Source: Paraburkholderia elongata
Lineage (GTDB): Bacteria > Pseudomonadota > Gammaproteobacteria > Burkholderiales > Burkholderiaceae
Direction: 5' to 3'
Assembly (NCBI RefSeq): GCF_013177735.1
Contig: NZ_WOEZ01000147.1
Coordinates: 1-60,683, forward strand
Length of the DNA: 60,683 nucleotides
A program made the position numbers and the translations under genes. Numbering within the stretch: position 1 is the stretch's first letter; each line of letters opens with the position of its first letter. Shown here one piece after another: positions 17,405 through 25,344 of this stretch. The notes beneath the pieces were generated by a model, which saw only the letters and a list, made by a program, of their open reading frames with translations, was not told the origin of the DNA and did not search any database.

Positions 17405-19339
17405 ATGGCAGCTTCACATTCCTCAGCTTCCCCAAGCACGGACTCCTCGACGGAGCACACGCAGCAGGCCGGTACGAGCGGCGCAGCGCCGGCCGCAGGC
17501 ATGCAGCAGTTATTCGACGCCTGGATGAACGCATGGCGTTCGCTCGGCACGCCGCCCGGCGGCAATGGCGCGCCTTTCCCGATGCCGCAAATGCCTCAGA
17601 TGCCCCAAATGGGCGTCCTCCCAATGCCGCAAATGGGCTTGCCGCAGATGCCGTCATTCCCCGGCATGCCTGACTTCAGCAAACTGGCTGCGGGATCTCT
17701 GCCGTCCATGCCTTCATTTGCCGGACTCAATGTTCCGAGCGCCGCGATTCCATCGGAGCGTCTGCAAAAGCTGCAAGCCGATTATTCGCGCGAGGCGATG
17801 GAGTTGATCCAGCAGGCGGCCACCTCCACGACGAAAGCCCCCGAACTCAAGGACCGCCGCTTCAGTTCCGACGCGTGGAGCGCGGCGCCGGCCTACGCAT
17901 TTACCGCTGCGTGGTATCTGTTGAACGCGCGCTATCTGCAGGAAATGGTCGACGCGCTTGAAACGGAACCGAAGATGCGCGAGCGCGTCCGTTTCGCCGT
18001 TCAGCAATGGACCGCGGCGGCATCGCCGAGCAACTTCTTCGCATTGAATCCGGAAGCACAAAAGACCTTGCTGGATAGCAAGGGTGAGAGCTTGCGGCAG
18101 GGCGTGATGAATCTGCTGGGCGATTTGCAGCGCGGCAAGATCTCGCAGACGGACGAATCGCGTTTCGTGGTCGGCGAAAATCTCGCGAACACCGAGGGCT
18201 CGGTGGTGTTCGAGAACGACCTGATGCAGTTGATCCAGTACAAGCCGCGCACGGCCACCGTACGTGAGCGGCCGCTGCTGATCGTGCCGCCTTGCATCAA
18301 CAAGTTCTACATTCTCGATCTGCAACCGGAGAACTCGCTGGTCGCGCACGGACTCGATTCGGGTCATCAGGTGTTCCTGATTTCGTGGCGCAACGCGGAT
18401 GCGTCGATCGCGAGCAAGACGTGGGACGACTACATCGGCGAGGGCGTCCTCAGGGCGATCGAGACGGTCAGCAAGATCAGCGGCCGCGAGCAGATCAACA
18501 CACTGGGTTTCTGCGTGGGCGGCACCATGCTTGCCACGGCGCTGGCGGTGGCGGCAGCGCGCGGCCAGCATCCCGTAGCGTCGATGACCTTGCTCACCGC
18601 GATGCTCGACTTCTCGGACACGGGCGTGCTCGACGTGTTCGTCGACGAGGCGCACGTGCAGATGCGCGAGCAGACCATTGGCGGCAAGAACGGCAGCGCG
18701 CCCGGATTGATGCGCGGCATCGAATTCGCCAACACCTTCTCGTTCCTGCGGCCGAACGATCTGGTGTGGAACTACGTCGTCGACAATTACCTCAAAGGGC
18801 GCACGCCGGTGCCGTTCGATCTGCTGTACTGGAACAGCGATTCGACCAGTCTGCCGGGCCCGATGTATGTCTGGTATCTGCGCAATACGTATCTCGAGAA
18901 TCGTCTGCGCGAGCCGGGTGCGTTGACCACCTGCGGCGAGCCGATCGACCTCTCGAAGATCGATGTGCCCACCTTCATCTACGGTTCACGCGAAGACCAT
19001 ATCGTGCCGTGGCAAACCGCCTATGCGTCGGTGCCGCTGCTCACCGGGCCGCTGAAGTTCGTGCTCGGCGCGTCGGGTCATATCGCGGGGGTGATCAATC
19101 CGCCGGCGAAGAAAAAGCGCAACTATTGGACGCTGGAAGGCGACGTCAAGACATTGCCGGAAAGCCCGGACGAATGGCTCGATCAGGCGGCCGAAGTGCC
19201 TGGCAGCTGGTGGCCCGAATGGACCACGTGGCTCGACCAGTATGGCGGCAAGAAAGTGAAGCCGCGCGCCGCGGCCGGCTCCGATGAATTCCCGGTGATC
19301 GAGCCGGCGCCGGGGCGGTACGTGCGGCAACGGGAGTAG
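17405..19339 (+). CDS. phaC: Class I polyhydroxyalkanoate synthase PhaC
   Basis: PhaC polymerises (R)-3-hydroxyacyl-CoA into PHB granules. The lipase-like box GFCVGG gives the catalytic Cys at about residue 370. The Asp in YGSREDHIVPW (about 531) and His in GASGHIAGVINPP (about 559) complete the triad. At 644 residues it is longer than the usual 570-600. The excess is N-terminal and includes a Met/Pro/Gln repeat (MPQMPQMPQMG, residues about 60-80). ATG 17405 (MAASHSSASPS) is the likely start. It heads the phaC-phaA-phaB-phaR cluster. Confidence 0.96.
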   Translation: MAASHSSASPSTDSSTEHTQQAGTSGAAPAAGMQQLFDAWMNAWRSLGTPPGGNGAPFPMPQMPQMPQMGVLPMPQMGLPQMPSFPGMPDFSKLAAGSLPSMPSFAGLNVPSAAIPSERLQKLQADYSREAMELIQQAATSTTKAPELKDRRFSSDAWSAAPAYAFTAAWYLLNARYLQEMVDALETEPKMRERVRFAVQQWTAAASPSNFFALNPEAQKTLLDSKGESLRQGVMNLLGDLQRGKISQTDESRFVVGENLANTEGSVVFENDLMQLIQYKPRTATVRERPLLIVPPCINKFYILDLQPENSLVAHGLDSGHQVFLISWRNADASIASKTWDDYIGEGVLRAIETVSKISGREQINTLGFCVGGTMLATALAVAAARGQHPVASMTLLTAMLDFSDTGVLDVFVDEAHVQMREQTIGGKNGSAPGLMRGIEFANTFSFLRPNDLVWNYVVDNYLKGRTPVPFDLLYWNSDSTSLPGPMYVWYLRNTYLENRLREPGALTTCGEPIDLSKIDVPTFIYGSREDHIVPWQTAYASVPLLTGPLKFVLGASGHIAGVINPPAKKKRNYWTLEGDVKTLPESPDEWLDQAAEVPGSWWPEWTTWLDQYGGKKVKPRAAAGSDEFPVIEPAPGRYVRQRE

Positions 19340-19346
19340 GCTGTAG

Positions 19347-19362
19347 CGCGCCTGAAGGCGCG
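19347..19362 (+). other. GC-rich hairpin in the phaC-phaA gap
   Basis: CGCGCC-TGAA-GGCGCG forms a six-base-pair stem seven bases after the phaC stop, followed by GTTTGTTT. It could be a weak terminator or a transcript-end stabiliser that lowers phaAB expression relative to phaC. Confidence 0.5.
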
Positions 19363-19474
19363 GTTTGTTTGGCGGTATGAATGCGCGTCCGGATAAGCAA
19401 GGGCGCATGAGCAACAAGATTTTTAACTTGACGGGCTACGGCGTAATTGGCCGAAGTGCCCGGAGGATATGGAA

Positions 19475-20656
19475 ATGACTGATGTTGTGATCGTATCGGC
19501 CGCCCGTACGGCAGTAGGCAAATTCGGTGGGTCGCTGGCGAAGATCGCCGCGCCCGAACTCGGCGCGACGGTGATTCGCGCCGTGCTCGAACGGGCTGGC
19601 ATGAAGCCTGAGCAGGTCAGCGAAGTCATCCTGGGGCAGGTGCTGACTGCAGGCTCGGGCCAGAACCCGGCGCGTCAGTCGCTGATCAAGGCGGGGCTGC
19701 CCGCGGCTGTGCCCGGCATGACGATCAACGTGGTGTGTGGTTCGGGTCTGAAGGCCGTGATGCTGGCGGCCAATGCGATCATCGCGGGCGACGCCGACAT
19801 CGTGATCGCCGGCGGTCAGGAAAACATGAGCGCCGCGCCGCACGTGCTGCCGGGCTCGCGCGACGGTTTCCGCATGGGCGACGCGAAGCTGATCGACTCG
19901 ATGATTGTCGACGGCCTGTGGGACGTCTACAACCAGTATCACATGGGCGTGACGGCGGAAAACGTCGCCAAGGAATACGGCATCACGCGAGAGCAGCAGG
20001 ACGCGTTCGCGGCGCTGTCGCAGAACAAGGCGGAAGCCGCGCAGAAGTCGGGCCGTTTCAACGACGAAATCGTGCCGGTCGAAATTCCGCAACGCAAGGG
20101 CGAGCCGCTGCGTTTCGCAACGGACGAGTTCGTGCGTCACGGCGTGACGGCTGAATCGCTGGCGGGTCTGAAGCCGGCTTTCTCGAAGGAAGGCACGGTC
20201 ACGGCGGCCAACGCGTCGGGCCTGAACGACGGCGCGGCGGCGGTGCTGGTGATGTCGGCGAAGAAGGCCGAAGCGCTCGGCCTCAAGCCGCTCGCGCGCA
20301 TCAAGGCTTACGCCACCTCGGGTCTGGATCCGAAGGTGATGGGCATGGGCCCGGTGCCCGCGTCGCGTCGCTGTCTCGAGCGCGCGGGCTGGACGCCGGC
20401 CGATCTCGACCTGATGGAAATCAACGAGGCGTTTGCCGCGCAGGCGCTGGCGGTGAATCAGCAGATGGGCTGGGACGCGTCGAAGATCAACGTGAACGGC
20501 GGCGCAATTGCGATCGGCCATCCGATCGGCGCGTCCGGTTGCCGGGTTCTCGTCACGCTGCTGCACGAAATGCAGAAGCGCGATGCGAAGAAGGGTTTGG
20601 CGTCGCTGTGTATCGGCGGCGGCATGGGCGTGGCGCTGGCGCTCGAGCGCGCTTAA
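19475..20656 (+). CDS. phaA: Acetyl-CoA acetyltransferase (beta-ketothiolase) PhaA
   Basis: Condenses two acetyl-CoA into acetoacetyl-CoA, the first step of PHB synthesis. The thiolase catalytic residues are all present: nucleophile Cys in NVVCGSGLKA (C88), His in GHPIGASG (H349) and the second Cys in SLCIGGGMG (C379). GGAGG at 19462-19466 is only two bases from an ATG at 19469 but eight from the ATG at 19475, so MTDVVIVSAARTAVGKFGG is the likely N-terminus (393 residues). Confidence 0.96.
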   Translation: MTDVVIVSAARTAVGKFGGSLAKIAAPELGATVIRAVLERAGMKPEQVSEVILGQVLTAGSGQNPARQSLIKAGLPAAVPGMTINVVCGSGLKAVMLAANAIIAGDADIVIAGGQENMSAAPHVLPGSRDGFRMGDAKLIDSMIVDGLWDVYNQYHMGVTAENVAKEYGITREQQDAFAALSQNKAEAAQKSGRFNDEIVPVEIPQRKGEPLRFATDEFVRHGVTAESLAGLKPAFSKEGTVTAANASGLNDGAAAVLVMSAKKAEALGLKPLARIKAYATSGLDPKVMGMGPVPASRRCLERAGWTPADLDLMEINEAFAAQALAVNQQMGWDASKINVNGGAIAIGHPIGASGCRVLVTLLHEMQKRDAKKGLASLCIGGGMGVALALERA

Positions 20657-20671
20657 TTGGCCTGGAGTCTG

Positions 20672-20703
20672 GGCTCAGGCAGGCTCAAGTAGGCTCAGGC
20701 AGG
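20672..20703. repeat. Three 10-base tandem repeats after phaA
   Basis: GGCTCAGGCA, GGCTCAAGTA and GGCTCAGGCA run head to tail at 20672-20701 and end in GG. They lie in the phaA-phaB gap and have no evident function. Confidence 0.7.
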
Positions 20704-20725
20704 TTTTGCAGGAGTAAGCAGGGTT

Positions 20726-20758
20726 GCCGCGCGGCGCCTCTCAGCAGGTGGCGCGCGG
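20726..20758 (+). other. GC-rich hairpin in the phaA-phaB gap
   Basis: GCCGCGCGGCGCC pairs, with a small bulge, to GGCGCGCGGC across a loop of about ten bases. No T run follows, so it is more like a processing or stability hairpin than a strong terminator. Confidence 0.5.
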
Positions 20759-20867
20759 CGAGCAATGGCCTCGTCGGCCGGTCGCCCGGCGGCAGTGGAG
20801 ATGAAGCACCAGGCGAGGGAAGAGGCAGCCGGTCGGCGCCTCGAAAACGAAAAACGGAGTGTAGTTT

Positions 20868-21608
20868 ATGACACAGCGAATTGCGTACGTAACGGGCGGG
20901 ATGGGCGGCATCGGCACGAGCATTTGCCAGCGGCTGCACAAAGAGGGTTTCAAGGTCGTTGCAGGTTGCGGCCCGAACTCGCCGCGCCGCGTGAAATGGC
21001 TCGAAGAGCAGAAGGCGCTCGGCTACGATTTCATTGCGTCCGAAGGCAACGTCGGCGATTGGGAATCGACCAAGGCGGCGTTCGACAAGGTCAAGGCCGA
21101 AGTCGGCGAGATCGACATCCTGGTGAACAACGCCGGTATTACGCGCGACGTCGTATTCCGCAAGATGACGCATGAAGACTGGACGGCGGTGATCGACACC
21201 AACCTGACCAGCCTGTTCAACGTCACCAAGCAGGTGATCGACGGCATGGTCGAGCGCGGCTTCGGGCGCGTCATCAACATTTCGTCGGTGAACGGCCAGA
21301 AGGGGCAGTTCGGCCAGACCAACTATTCGACCGCGAAGGCCGGCATTCACGGCTTCACGATGTCGCTGGCGCAGGAAGTGGCCACCAAAGGCGTGACGGT
21401 GAACACCGTGTCGCCGGGCTACATCGGCACGGATATGGTCAAGTCGATCCGCCCGGACGTGCTGGAAAAGATCGTCGCGACGATTCCGGTGCGCCGTCTC
21501 GGCCAGCCGGACGAAATCGGTTCGATCGTGGCATGGCTTGCCTCGGACGAATCGGGTTTCTCCACGGGCGCTGATTTTTCGCTGAATGGCGGTTTGCATA
21601 TGGGCTGA
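20868..21608 (+). CDS. phaB: Acetoacetyl-CoA reductase PhaB
   Basis: An NADPH-dependent short-chain dehydrogenase (246 residues) that makes (R)-3-hydroxybutyryl-CoA for PhaC. The cofactor motif is TGGMGGIGTSIC near residue 10, followed by NNAGITRDVVF and the catalytic Ser/Tyr/Lys in INISSVNGQKGQFGQTNYS and TAKAG. The C-terminus SGADFSLNGGLHMG type ending is typical of PhaB. A 211-base gap separates it from phaA, so partly independent expression is possible. Confidence 0.96.
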   Translation: MTQRIAYVTGGMGGIGTSICQRLHKEGFKVVAGCGPNSPRRVKWLEEQKALGYDFIASEGNVGDWESTKAAFDKVKAEVGEIDILVNNAGITRDVVFRKMTHEDWTAVIDTNLTSLFNVTKQVIDGMVERGFGRVINISSVNGQKGQFGQTNYSTAKAGIHGFTMSLAQEVATKGVTVNTVSPGYIGTDMVKSIRPDVLEKIVATIPVRRLGQPDEIGSIVAWLASDESGFSTGADFSLNGGLHMG

Positions 21609-21615
21609 GTCATCG

Positions 21616-21640
21616 GCGCGCCGCTCACAAGGTGGCGCGC
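21616..21640 (+). other. GC-rich hairpin in the phaB-phaR gap
   Basis: GCGCGCC (21616-21622) pairs with GGCGCGC (21634-21640), and TTCTGCTC follows. Its sequence resembles the phaA-phaB hairpin (both contain AGGTGGCGCGC), suggesting a shared element. Confidence 0.5.
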
Positions 21641-21742
21641 TTCTGCTCAGATGGTTCCGGCGGCGTCTCGATTGTGCGATTACCCGATTGCGCAGTCGGC
21701 ATGACGCCGTTTCCGCGCTCAACTTGCGCTCAAAGGCGTTAC

Positions 21743-22384
21743 ATGACTACTACTACAAAGAAAACAGCCGAACGATTGATCAAGAAGTATCCGAATCGTC
21801 GACTCTACGATACCGAGACGAGCACGTACATCACGCTGACGGACGTTAAGCAGCTCGTGCTGGATCAGGAGGATTTCAAGGTCATCGATGCGAAGAGCAA
21901 CGAGGACCTGACGCGCGCCATCCTGTTGCAGATCATTCTCGAAGAGGAGAGCGGCGGCTTGCCGATGTTCTCGTCGTCGATGCTGTCGCAGATCATCCGT
22001 TTCTACGGTCATGCGATGCAGGGCATGATGGGCACGTATCTGGAGAAGAACATCCAGGCCTTCATCGACATTCAGGCGAAGCTCGCGGACCAGTCGAAGA
22101 ACCTGTACGAAGGCAAGGCGATGAATCCCGAAGTCTGGTCGCAGTTCATGAACATGCAGGCCCCGATGATGCAGGGCATGATGACCAGCTATATCGAGCA
22201 GTCGAAGAACATGTTCGTGCAGATGCAGGAGCAGATGCAGAACCAGGCGAAATCGATGTTCGCCACCTTCCCGTTCACACCAGGTGGACCGGTGAATGCG
22301 GCCGGAGCGCCGGTCGCGCCGGCTAATCCGCAAAGCAATCCGCAAAGCAATCCGCAAAGCAATCCGGAGCCGGAGAAGAAGTAA
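21743..22384 (+). CDS. phaR: Polyhydroxyalkanoate synthesis repressor PhaR
   Basis: PhaR binds both DNA and PHB, and in relatives represses the phasin gene and itself until granules form. The N-terminal PHB/DNA-binding domain is clear (RLIKKYPNRRLYDTETSTYI, then TLTDVKQLVLDQEDFKVIDA). A Met/Gln-rich helical region follows (MNMQAPMMQGMM). From ATG 21743 it is 213 residues, which fits the family; the frame is open upstream to 21632. The tail is a short Asn-Pro-Gln-Ser repeat. Confidence 0.95.
   Translation: MTTTTKKTAERLIKKYPNRRLYDTETSTYITLTDVKQLVLDQEDFKVIDAKSNEDLTRAILLQIILEEESGGLPMFSSSMLSQIIRFYGHAMQGMMGTYLEKNIQAFIDIQAKLADQSKNLYEGKAMNPEVWSQFMNMQAPMMQGMMTSYIEQSKNMFVQMQEQMQNQAKSMFATFPFTPGGPVNAAGAPVAPANPQSNPQSNPQSNPEPEKK
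22325..22360 (+). repeat. Three perfect 12-base tandem repeats inside phaR
   Basis: AATCCGCAAAGC is repeated at 22325, 22337 and 22349 and starts a fourth, incomplete copy. It encodes Asn-Pro-Gln-Ser units just before the stop. Being a multiple of three, copy number can change without a frameshift. Confidence 0.9.
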
Positions 22385-22569
22385 CCGCACGGCGCGACGC
22401 CGACGCGACAAGCGCGTCTTGGCGCGTCCGCGCCACGGCCGCGGCGGCCGGGTGTGCACGTGTCGCGCCAAGGGGCGCCAGGTGCGACCCCGGTGGCCCG
22501 CGCGCCGAGCGCAAGTGGACGGCCGCGGGCGCGGTACAATAATTGGTTGCGTGCGCAGTCGCGGGCTAT

Positions 22570-22584
22570 GGATCCTTGTGATCC
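22570..22584 (+). other. Leader hairpin in the upstream copy
   Basis: GGATC-CTTGT-GATCC has a five-base-pair stem and a five-base loop. It occupies the position of the hairpin at 23865-23879 in the intact rimO leader, with different stem bases. Confidence 0.5.
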
Positions 22585-22668
22585 TGTCCCCCCGCAGTCC
22601 TTATCGCAGCGTCCCCATGCACCATCCCCATTTGCCGCCGTCGCCACCGCTGTATGCCCGCCCCGTCT

Positions 22669-22740
22669 ATGTCGCAGACCCGTTTCCCTACCTCGCCCAC
22701 GCCTTCGATTCCGATGGCCGGATTTGTCAGCCTTGGCTGA
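22669..22740 (+). pseudogene. rimO 5' fragment, stop at codon 24
   Basis: Reads MSQT, seven unlike residues, P-S-I-P-M-A, then GFVSLG and TGA. The true RimO reads MSQT...PSTPKVGFVSLGC over the same 23 codons with no gap. The TGA replaces the TGT of the first Fe-S cysteine (C24 in RimO), so the fragment cannot give a working enzyme. It might still be translated as a 23-residue leader peptide 40 bases upstream of dus, but I see no evidence for that. Confidence 0.8.
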
Positions 22741-22779
22741 CCGTAAAATTCGCACAAGCAGCTTAGGCGCCGTTCTCGC

Positions 22780-23832
22780 ATGAGCCGGCTGTTTCTTGCG
22801 CCCATGGAAGGGCTTGCGGACTACGTGTTGCGCGATGTGCTGACCAGCACGGGCGGATTCGACGGGTGCGTGTCCGAATTCGTGAGGGTGACGGGCTCGG
22901 TGCTTCCCGAGCGTGTCTACGAGAGGGATACGCCCGAAGTCCTCCACGGAGGTCGCACACCCAGCGGCACGCCGATGGCGATCCAACTGCTCGGTAGCGA
23001 TCCTGAATGGATGGCGCTGAATGCGGTCCAGGCGGCCAATTTGTCGCCGTATGGACTCGATCTGAACTTCGGTTGTCCCGCCAAAGTCGTCAACCGGCAC
23101 GGTGGCGGCGCGATGCTGCTTGCGCACCCTGATCAGCTGAACCGGATCGTTTCATCCGTTCGCGCCGCGGTGCCTGCCAGTATCGCCGTGACAGCAAAAA
23201 TGCGGCTCGGCGTGTCCGATACGTCGCTCGCGATCGACTGCGCCACGGCGCTGGCGGAAGGCGGCGCGGCCTCCCTCGTCGTGCATGCCAGAACGCGTGA
23301 CCATGGCTACCGGCCGCCGGCCCACTGGGAGTGGATCGCGCGTATCGACGCTGCCGTGGACGTGCCGGTCATTGCCAACGGAGAAGTCTGGACGGTGGCC
23401 GACCGGGAGCGGTGCCGGGCGGTCAGCGGTTGCGCGGACGTGATGATCGGGCGGGGCGCCGTGTCGGATCCTTTCCTGGCCTTGCGCATACGCGGACTGA
23501 TGGACCGGACGCCTTCCGGCGAGGAATGGCCGGCCGTGCTGGGTCTGCTCGCCGACTACCTGAGAAAACTGCAAGCCCGTGTCGCGGCCCGCCATGAGCA
23601 CGGACGCGTCAAAATGTGGCTCAGCTATCTGAAGCGGACGTGGCCACAGGCTGCCGAACTGCACGCTGCCATCCGGCGCCTGCATGATTCGCGCGAAATT
23701 CTTGAGGTGATCGAGCGCGCCCTCGAATCCGACGACTTGATACCGGCACATCAAGGCGCAGCCCTCGGCCTGCCTGATCCGGCAACGCCTTGCCACTTGA
23801 CCGGCTGCACGGTCGCCGGCGCGGTACAATAA
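22780..23832 (+). CDS. dusC: tRNA-dihydrouridine synthase, DusC-like
   Basis: An FMN enzyme that reduces specific uridines in tRNA, 350 residues. It has the TIM-barrel motifs of Dus proteins: LAPMEGLADYVLRDVL, GLDLNFGCPAKVVNRHGGGAM with the catalytic Cys in NFGCPAK, VTAKMRLG, VVHARTRDHGY and PVIANGEVWT. The short form without a DusA-type insert and the sequence around NFGCPAKVVN favour DusC. Its last codons (GCG GTA CAA TAA) lie inside the downstream copy of the rimO-region duplication, so the gene is bounded on both sides by that repeat. Confidence 0.92.
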   Translation: MSRLFLAPMEGLADYVLRDVLTSTGGFDGCVSEFVRVTGSVLPERVYERDTPEVLHGGRTPSGTPMAIQLLGSDPEWMALNAVQAANLSPYGLDLNFGCPAKVVNRHGGGAMLLAHPDQLNRIVSSVRAAVPASIAVTAKMRLGVSDTSLAIDCATALAEGGAASLVVHARTRDHGYRPPAHWEWIARIDAAVDVPVIANGEVWTVADRERCRAVSGCADVMIGRGAVSDPFLALRIRGLMDRTPSGEEWPAVLGLLADYLRKLQARVAARHEHGRVKMWLSYLKRTWPQAAELHAAIRRLHDSREILEVIERALESDDLIPAHQGAALGLPDPATPCHLTGCTVAGAVQ

Positions 23833-24021
23833 AGGGTTGCGTGCGCGGGACGCTGTCCGGGCTGTGGTCTCTATGACCATCGGGCCCTTTAGCCTTGCCG
23901 CACCGTCCCCATTTGTCGCCATCGTCACCGCTATTCGCCGGACCCACCTATGTCGCAGACCATTTCCCCCGCCGTGCCGGCCCCTTCGACTCCGAAGGTC
24001 GGTTTCGTCAGCCTCGGCTGT
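23809..24021 (+). repeat. Intact copy of the duplicated rimO promoter/leader/start region
   Basis: This is the downstream partner of 22519-22745. It contains a good -10-like TACAAT (23825-23830) with no clear -35 at normal spacing, the hairpin at 23865-23879, and the rimO ATG at 23950. The leader between the -10 and the start codon is about 115 bases. Confidence 0.8.
23865..23879 (+). other. Leader hairpin upstream of rimO
   Basis: TGGTC-TCTAT-GACCA has a five-base-pair stem and a five-base loop. An outer GGGC (23859-23862) can pair with GCCC (23884-23887). The stem differs from its duplicate at 22570-22584, yet both are fully paired. Confidence 0.5.
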
Positions 24022-25341
24022 CCTAAAGCGCTTGTCGATTCCGAACAGATCATCACGCAGTTGCGCGCCGAGGGCTACGAGATCTCCGGCACGTACGACG
24101 GCGCGGACCTCGTTGTCGTCAACACCTGCGGCTTCATCGACGAAGCGGTGCAGGAAAGCCTCGACGCGATCGGTGAAGCGCTCAGCGAAAACGGCAAGGT
24201 GATCGTTACGGGCTGCCTCGGTGCCAAGCAGAGCGCGAGTGGCTCGAACCTGATCGAAGAAGTGCATCCGAAGGTGCTGGCCGTGACTGGTCCGCACGCG
24301 CTCGGCGAAGTGATGCAGGCGGTGCACAATCATCTGCCGAAGCCGCACGATCCGTTCATCGATCTGGTGCCGGCTGCCGGCGTGAAACTCACGCCGCGCC
24401 ATTACGCGTACCTGAAAATTTCCGAAGGCTGCAACCACCGCTGCACGTTCTGCATCATCCCGTCGATGCGCGGCGACCTCGTGTCGCGCCCGGTCGCCGA
24501 AGTGATGCTCGAAGCGGAGAATCTGTTCAAGTCCGGCGTGAAGGAATTGCTGGTGATTTCGCAGGACACGAGCGCATACGGCGTCGACGTCAAGTACCGT
24601 ACCGGTTTCTGGAACGGCAAGCCGATCAAGACGCGCATGACCGATCTGGTCGGCGCGCTCGGCGAACTCGCGGCGCAATACGGAGCATGGGTGCGTTTGC
24701 ATTACGTGTATCCGTATCCGAGCGTCGACGAAGTCATTCCGATGATGGCCGAAGGTCCGTACAAGGGCCACGTGCTGCCGTATCTCGACGTGCCGTTCCA
24801 GCACGCGCATCCGGAAGTGTTGAAGCGCATGAAGCGTCCGGCCAACGCCGAAAAGGTGATGGAGCGCGTGAAGGCGTGGCGCGAAATATGCCCCGATCTG
24901 ACGATCCGCAGCACGTTTATCGCCGGTTTCCCGGGTGAGACCGAAGAGCAATTCCAGACGCTGCTCGATTTCATCCGCGAGGCGGAACTGGATCGGGTCG
25001 GCTGCTTTGCTTACTCGCCGGTCGAAGGCGCGACTGCCAACGAACTCGACGGCGCATTGCCCGACGAAGTGCGTGAAGAACGCCGCGCGCGTTTCATGGA
25101 AGTAGCCGAAGAAGTGTCGGCCAAACGGATCGCGAAGAAGGTCGGCAAGACGCTGAAAGTGCTGGTCGACGAGATCAATGCCGACGGCGGCATCGGCCGC
25201 ACGGCGGCGGATGCGCCCGAGATCGACGGCGTCGTATATATCGCGCCGGCCACCAAGGCGTCGAAGCGTTACAAGGTCGGCGATTTCGTCTCGGTGAAGA
25301 TCACCGGCGCCGACGGTCACGACCTGTGGGGCGAGGTCTAA
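23950..25341 (+). CDS. rimO: Ribosomal protein S12 methylthiotransferase RimO
   Basis: A radical-SAM enzyme that adds a methylthio group to an Asp of ribosomal protein S12, 463 residues. The UPF0004 domain holds the first cluster cysteines, beginning with C24 in LGCPKALVDSE. The radical SAM motif GCNHRCTFC gives C161, C165 and C168. A C-terminal TRAM domain ends the protein (GRTAADAPEIDGVVYI to the end). It is four bases from the kinase gene downstream, suggesting co-transcription. Confidence 0.96.
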   Translation: MSQTISPAVPAPSTPKVGFVSLGCPKALVDSEQIITQLRAEGYEISGTYDGADLVVVNTCGFIDEAVQESLDAIGEALSENGKVIVTGCLGAKQSASGSNLIEEVHPKVLAVTGPHALGEVMQAVHNHLPKPHDPFIDLVPAAGVKLTPRHYAYLKISEGCNHRCTFCIIPSMRGDLVSRPVAEVMLEAENLFKSGVKELLVISQDTSAYGVDVKYRTGFWNGKPIKTRMTDLVGALGELAAQYGAWVRLHYVYPYPSVDEVIPMMAEGPYKGHVLPYLDVPFQHAHPEVLKRMKRPANAEKVMERVKAWREICPDLTIRSTFIAGFPGETEEQFQTLLDFIREAELDRVGCFAYSPVEGATANELDGALPDEVREERRARFMEVAEEVSAKRIAKKVGKTLKVLVDEINADGGIGRTAADAPEIDGVVYIAPATKASKRYKVGDFVSVKITGADGHDLWGEV

Positions 25342-25344
25342 GCG

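Larger units (their letters stand above)
22519..22745 (+). repeat. Upstream, decayed copy of the rimO promoter/leader/start region
   Basis: This region aligns with 23809-24021. ACGG.CGC.GGCGCGGTACAATAA begins both, and both continue with GGTTGCGTGCGC. The 56-base blocks 22625-22680 and 23906-23961 match at 46 positions without a gap. Homology runs through the start codon to the GFVSLG codons, then fades by about 22750. The dus gene lies between the two copies. Confidence 0.85.

Noticed and set aside
22325..22360. CRISPR-like repeat array
   Set aside because: The 12-base units abut without spacers and are codon-phased within phaR.
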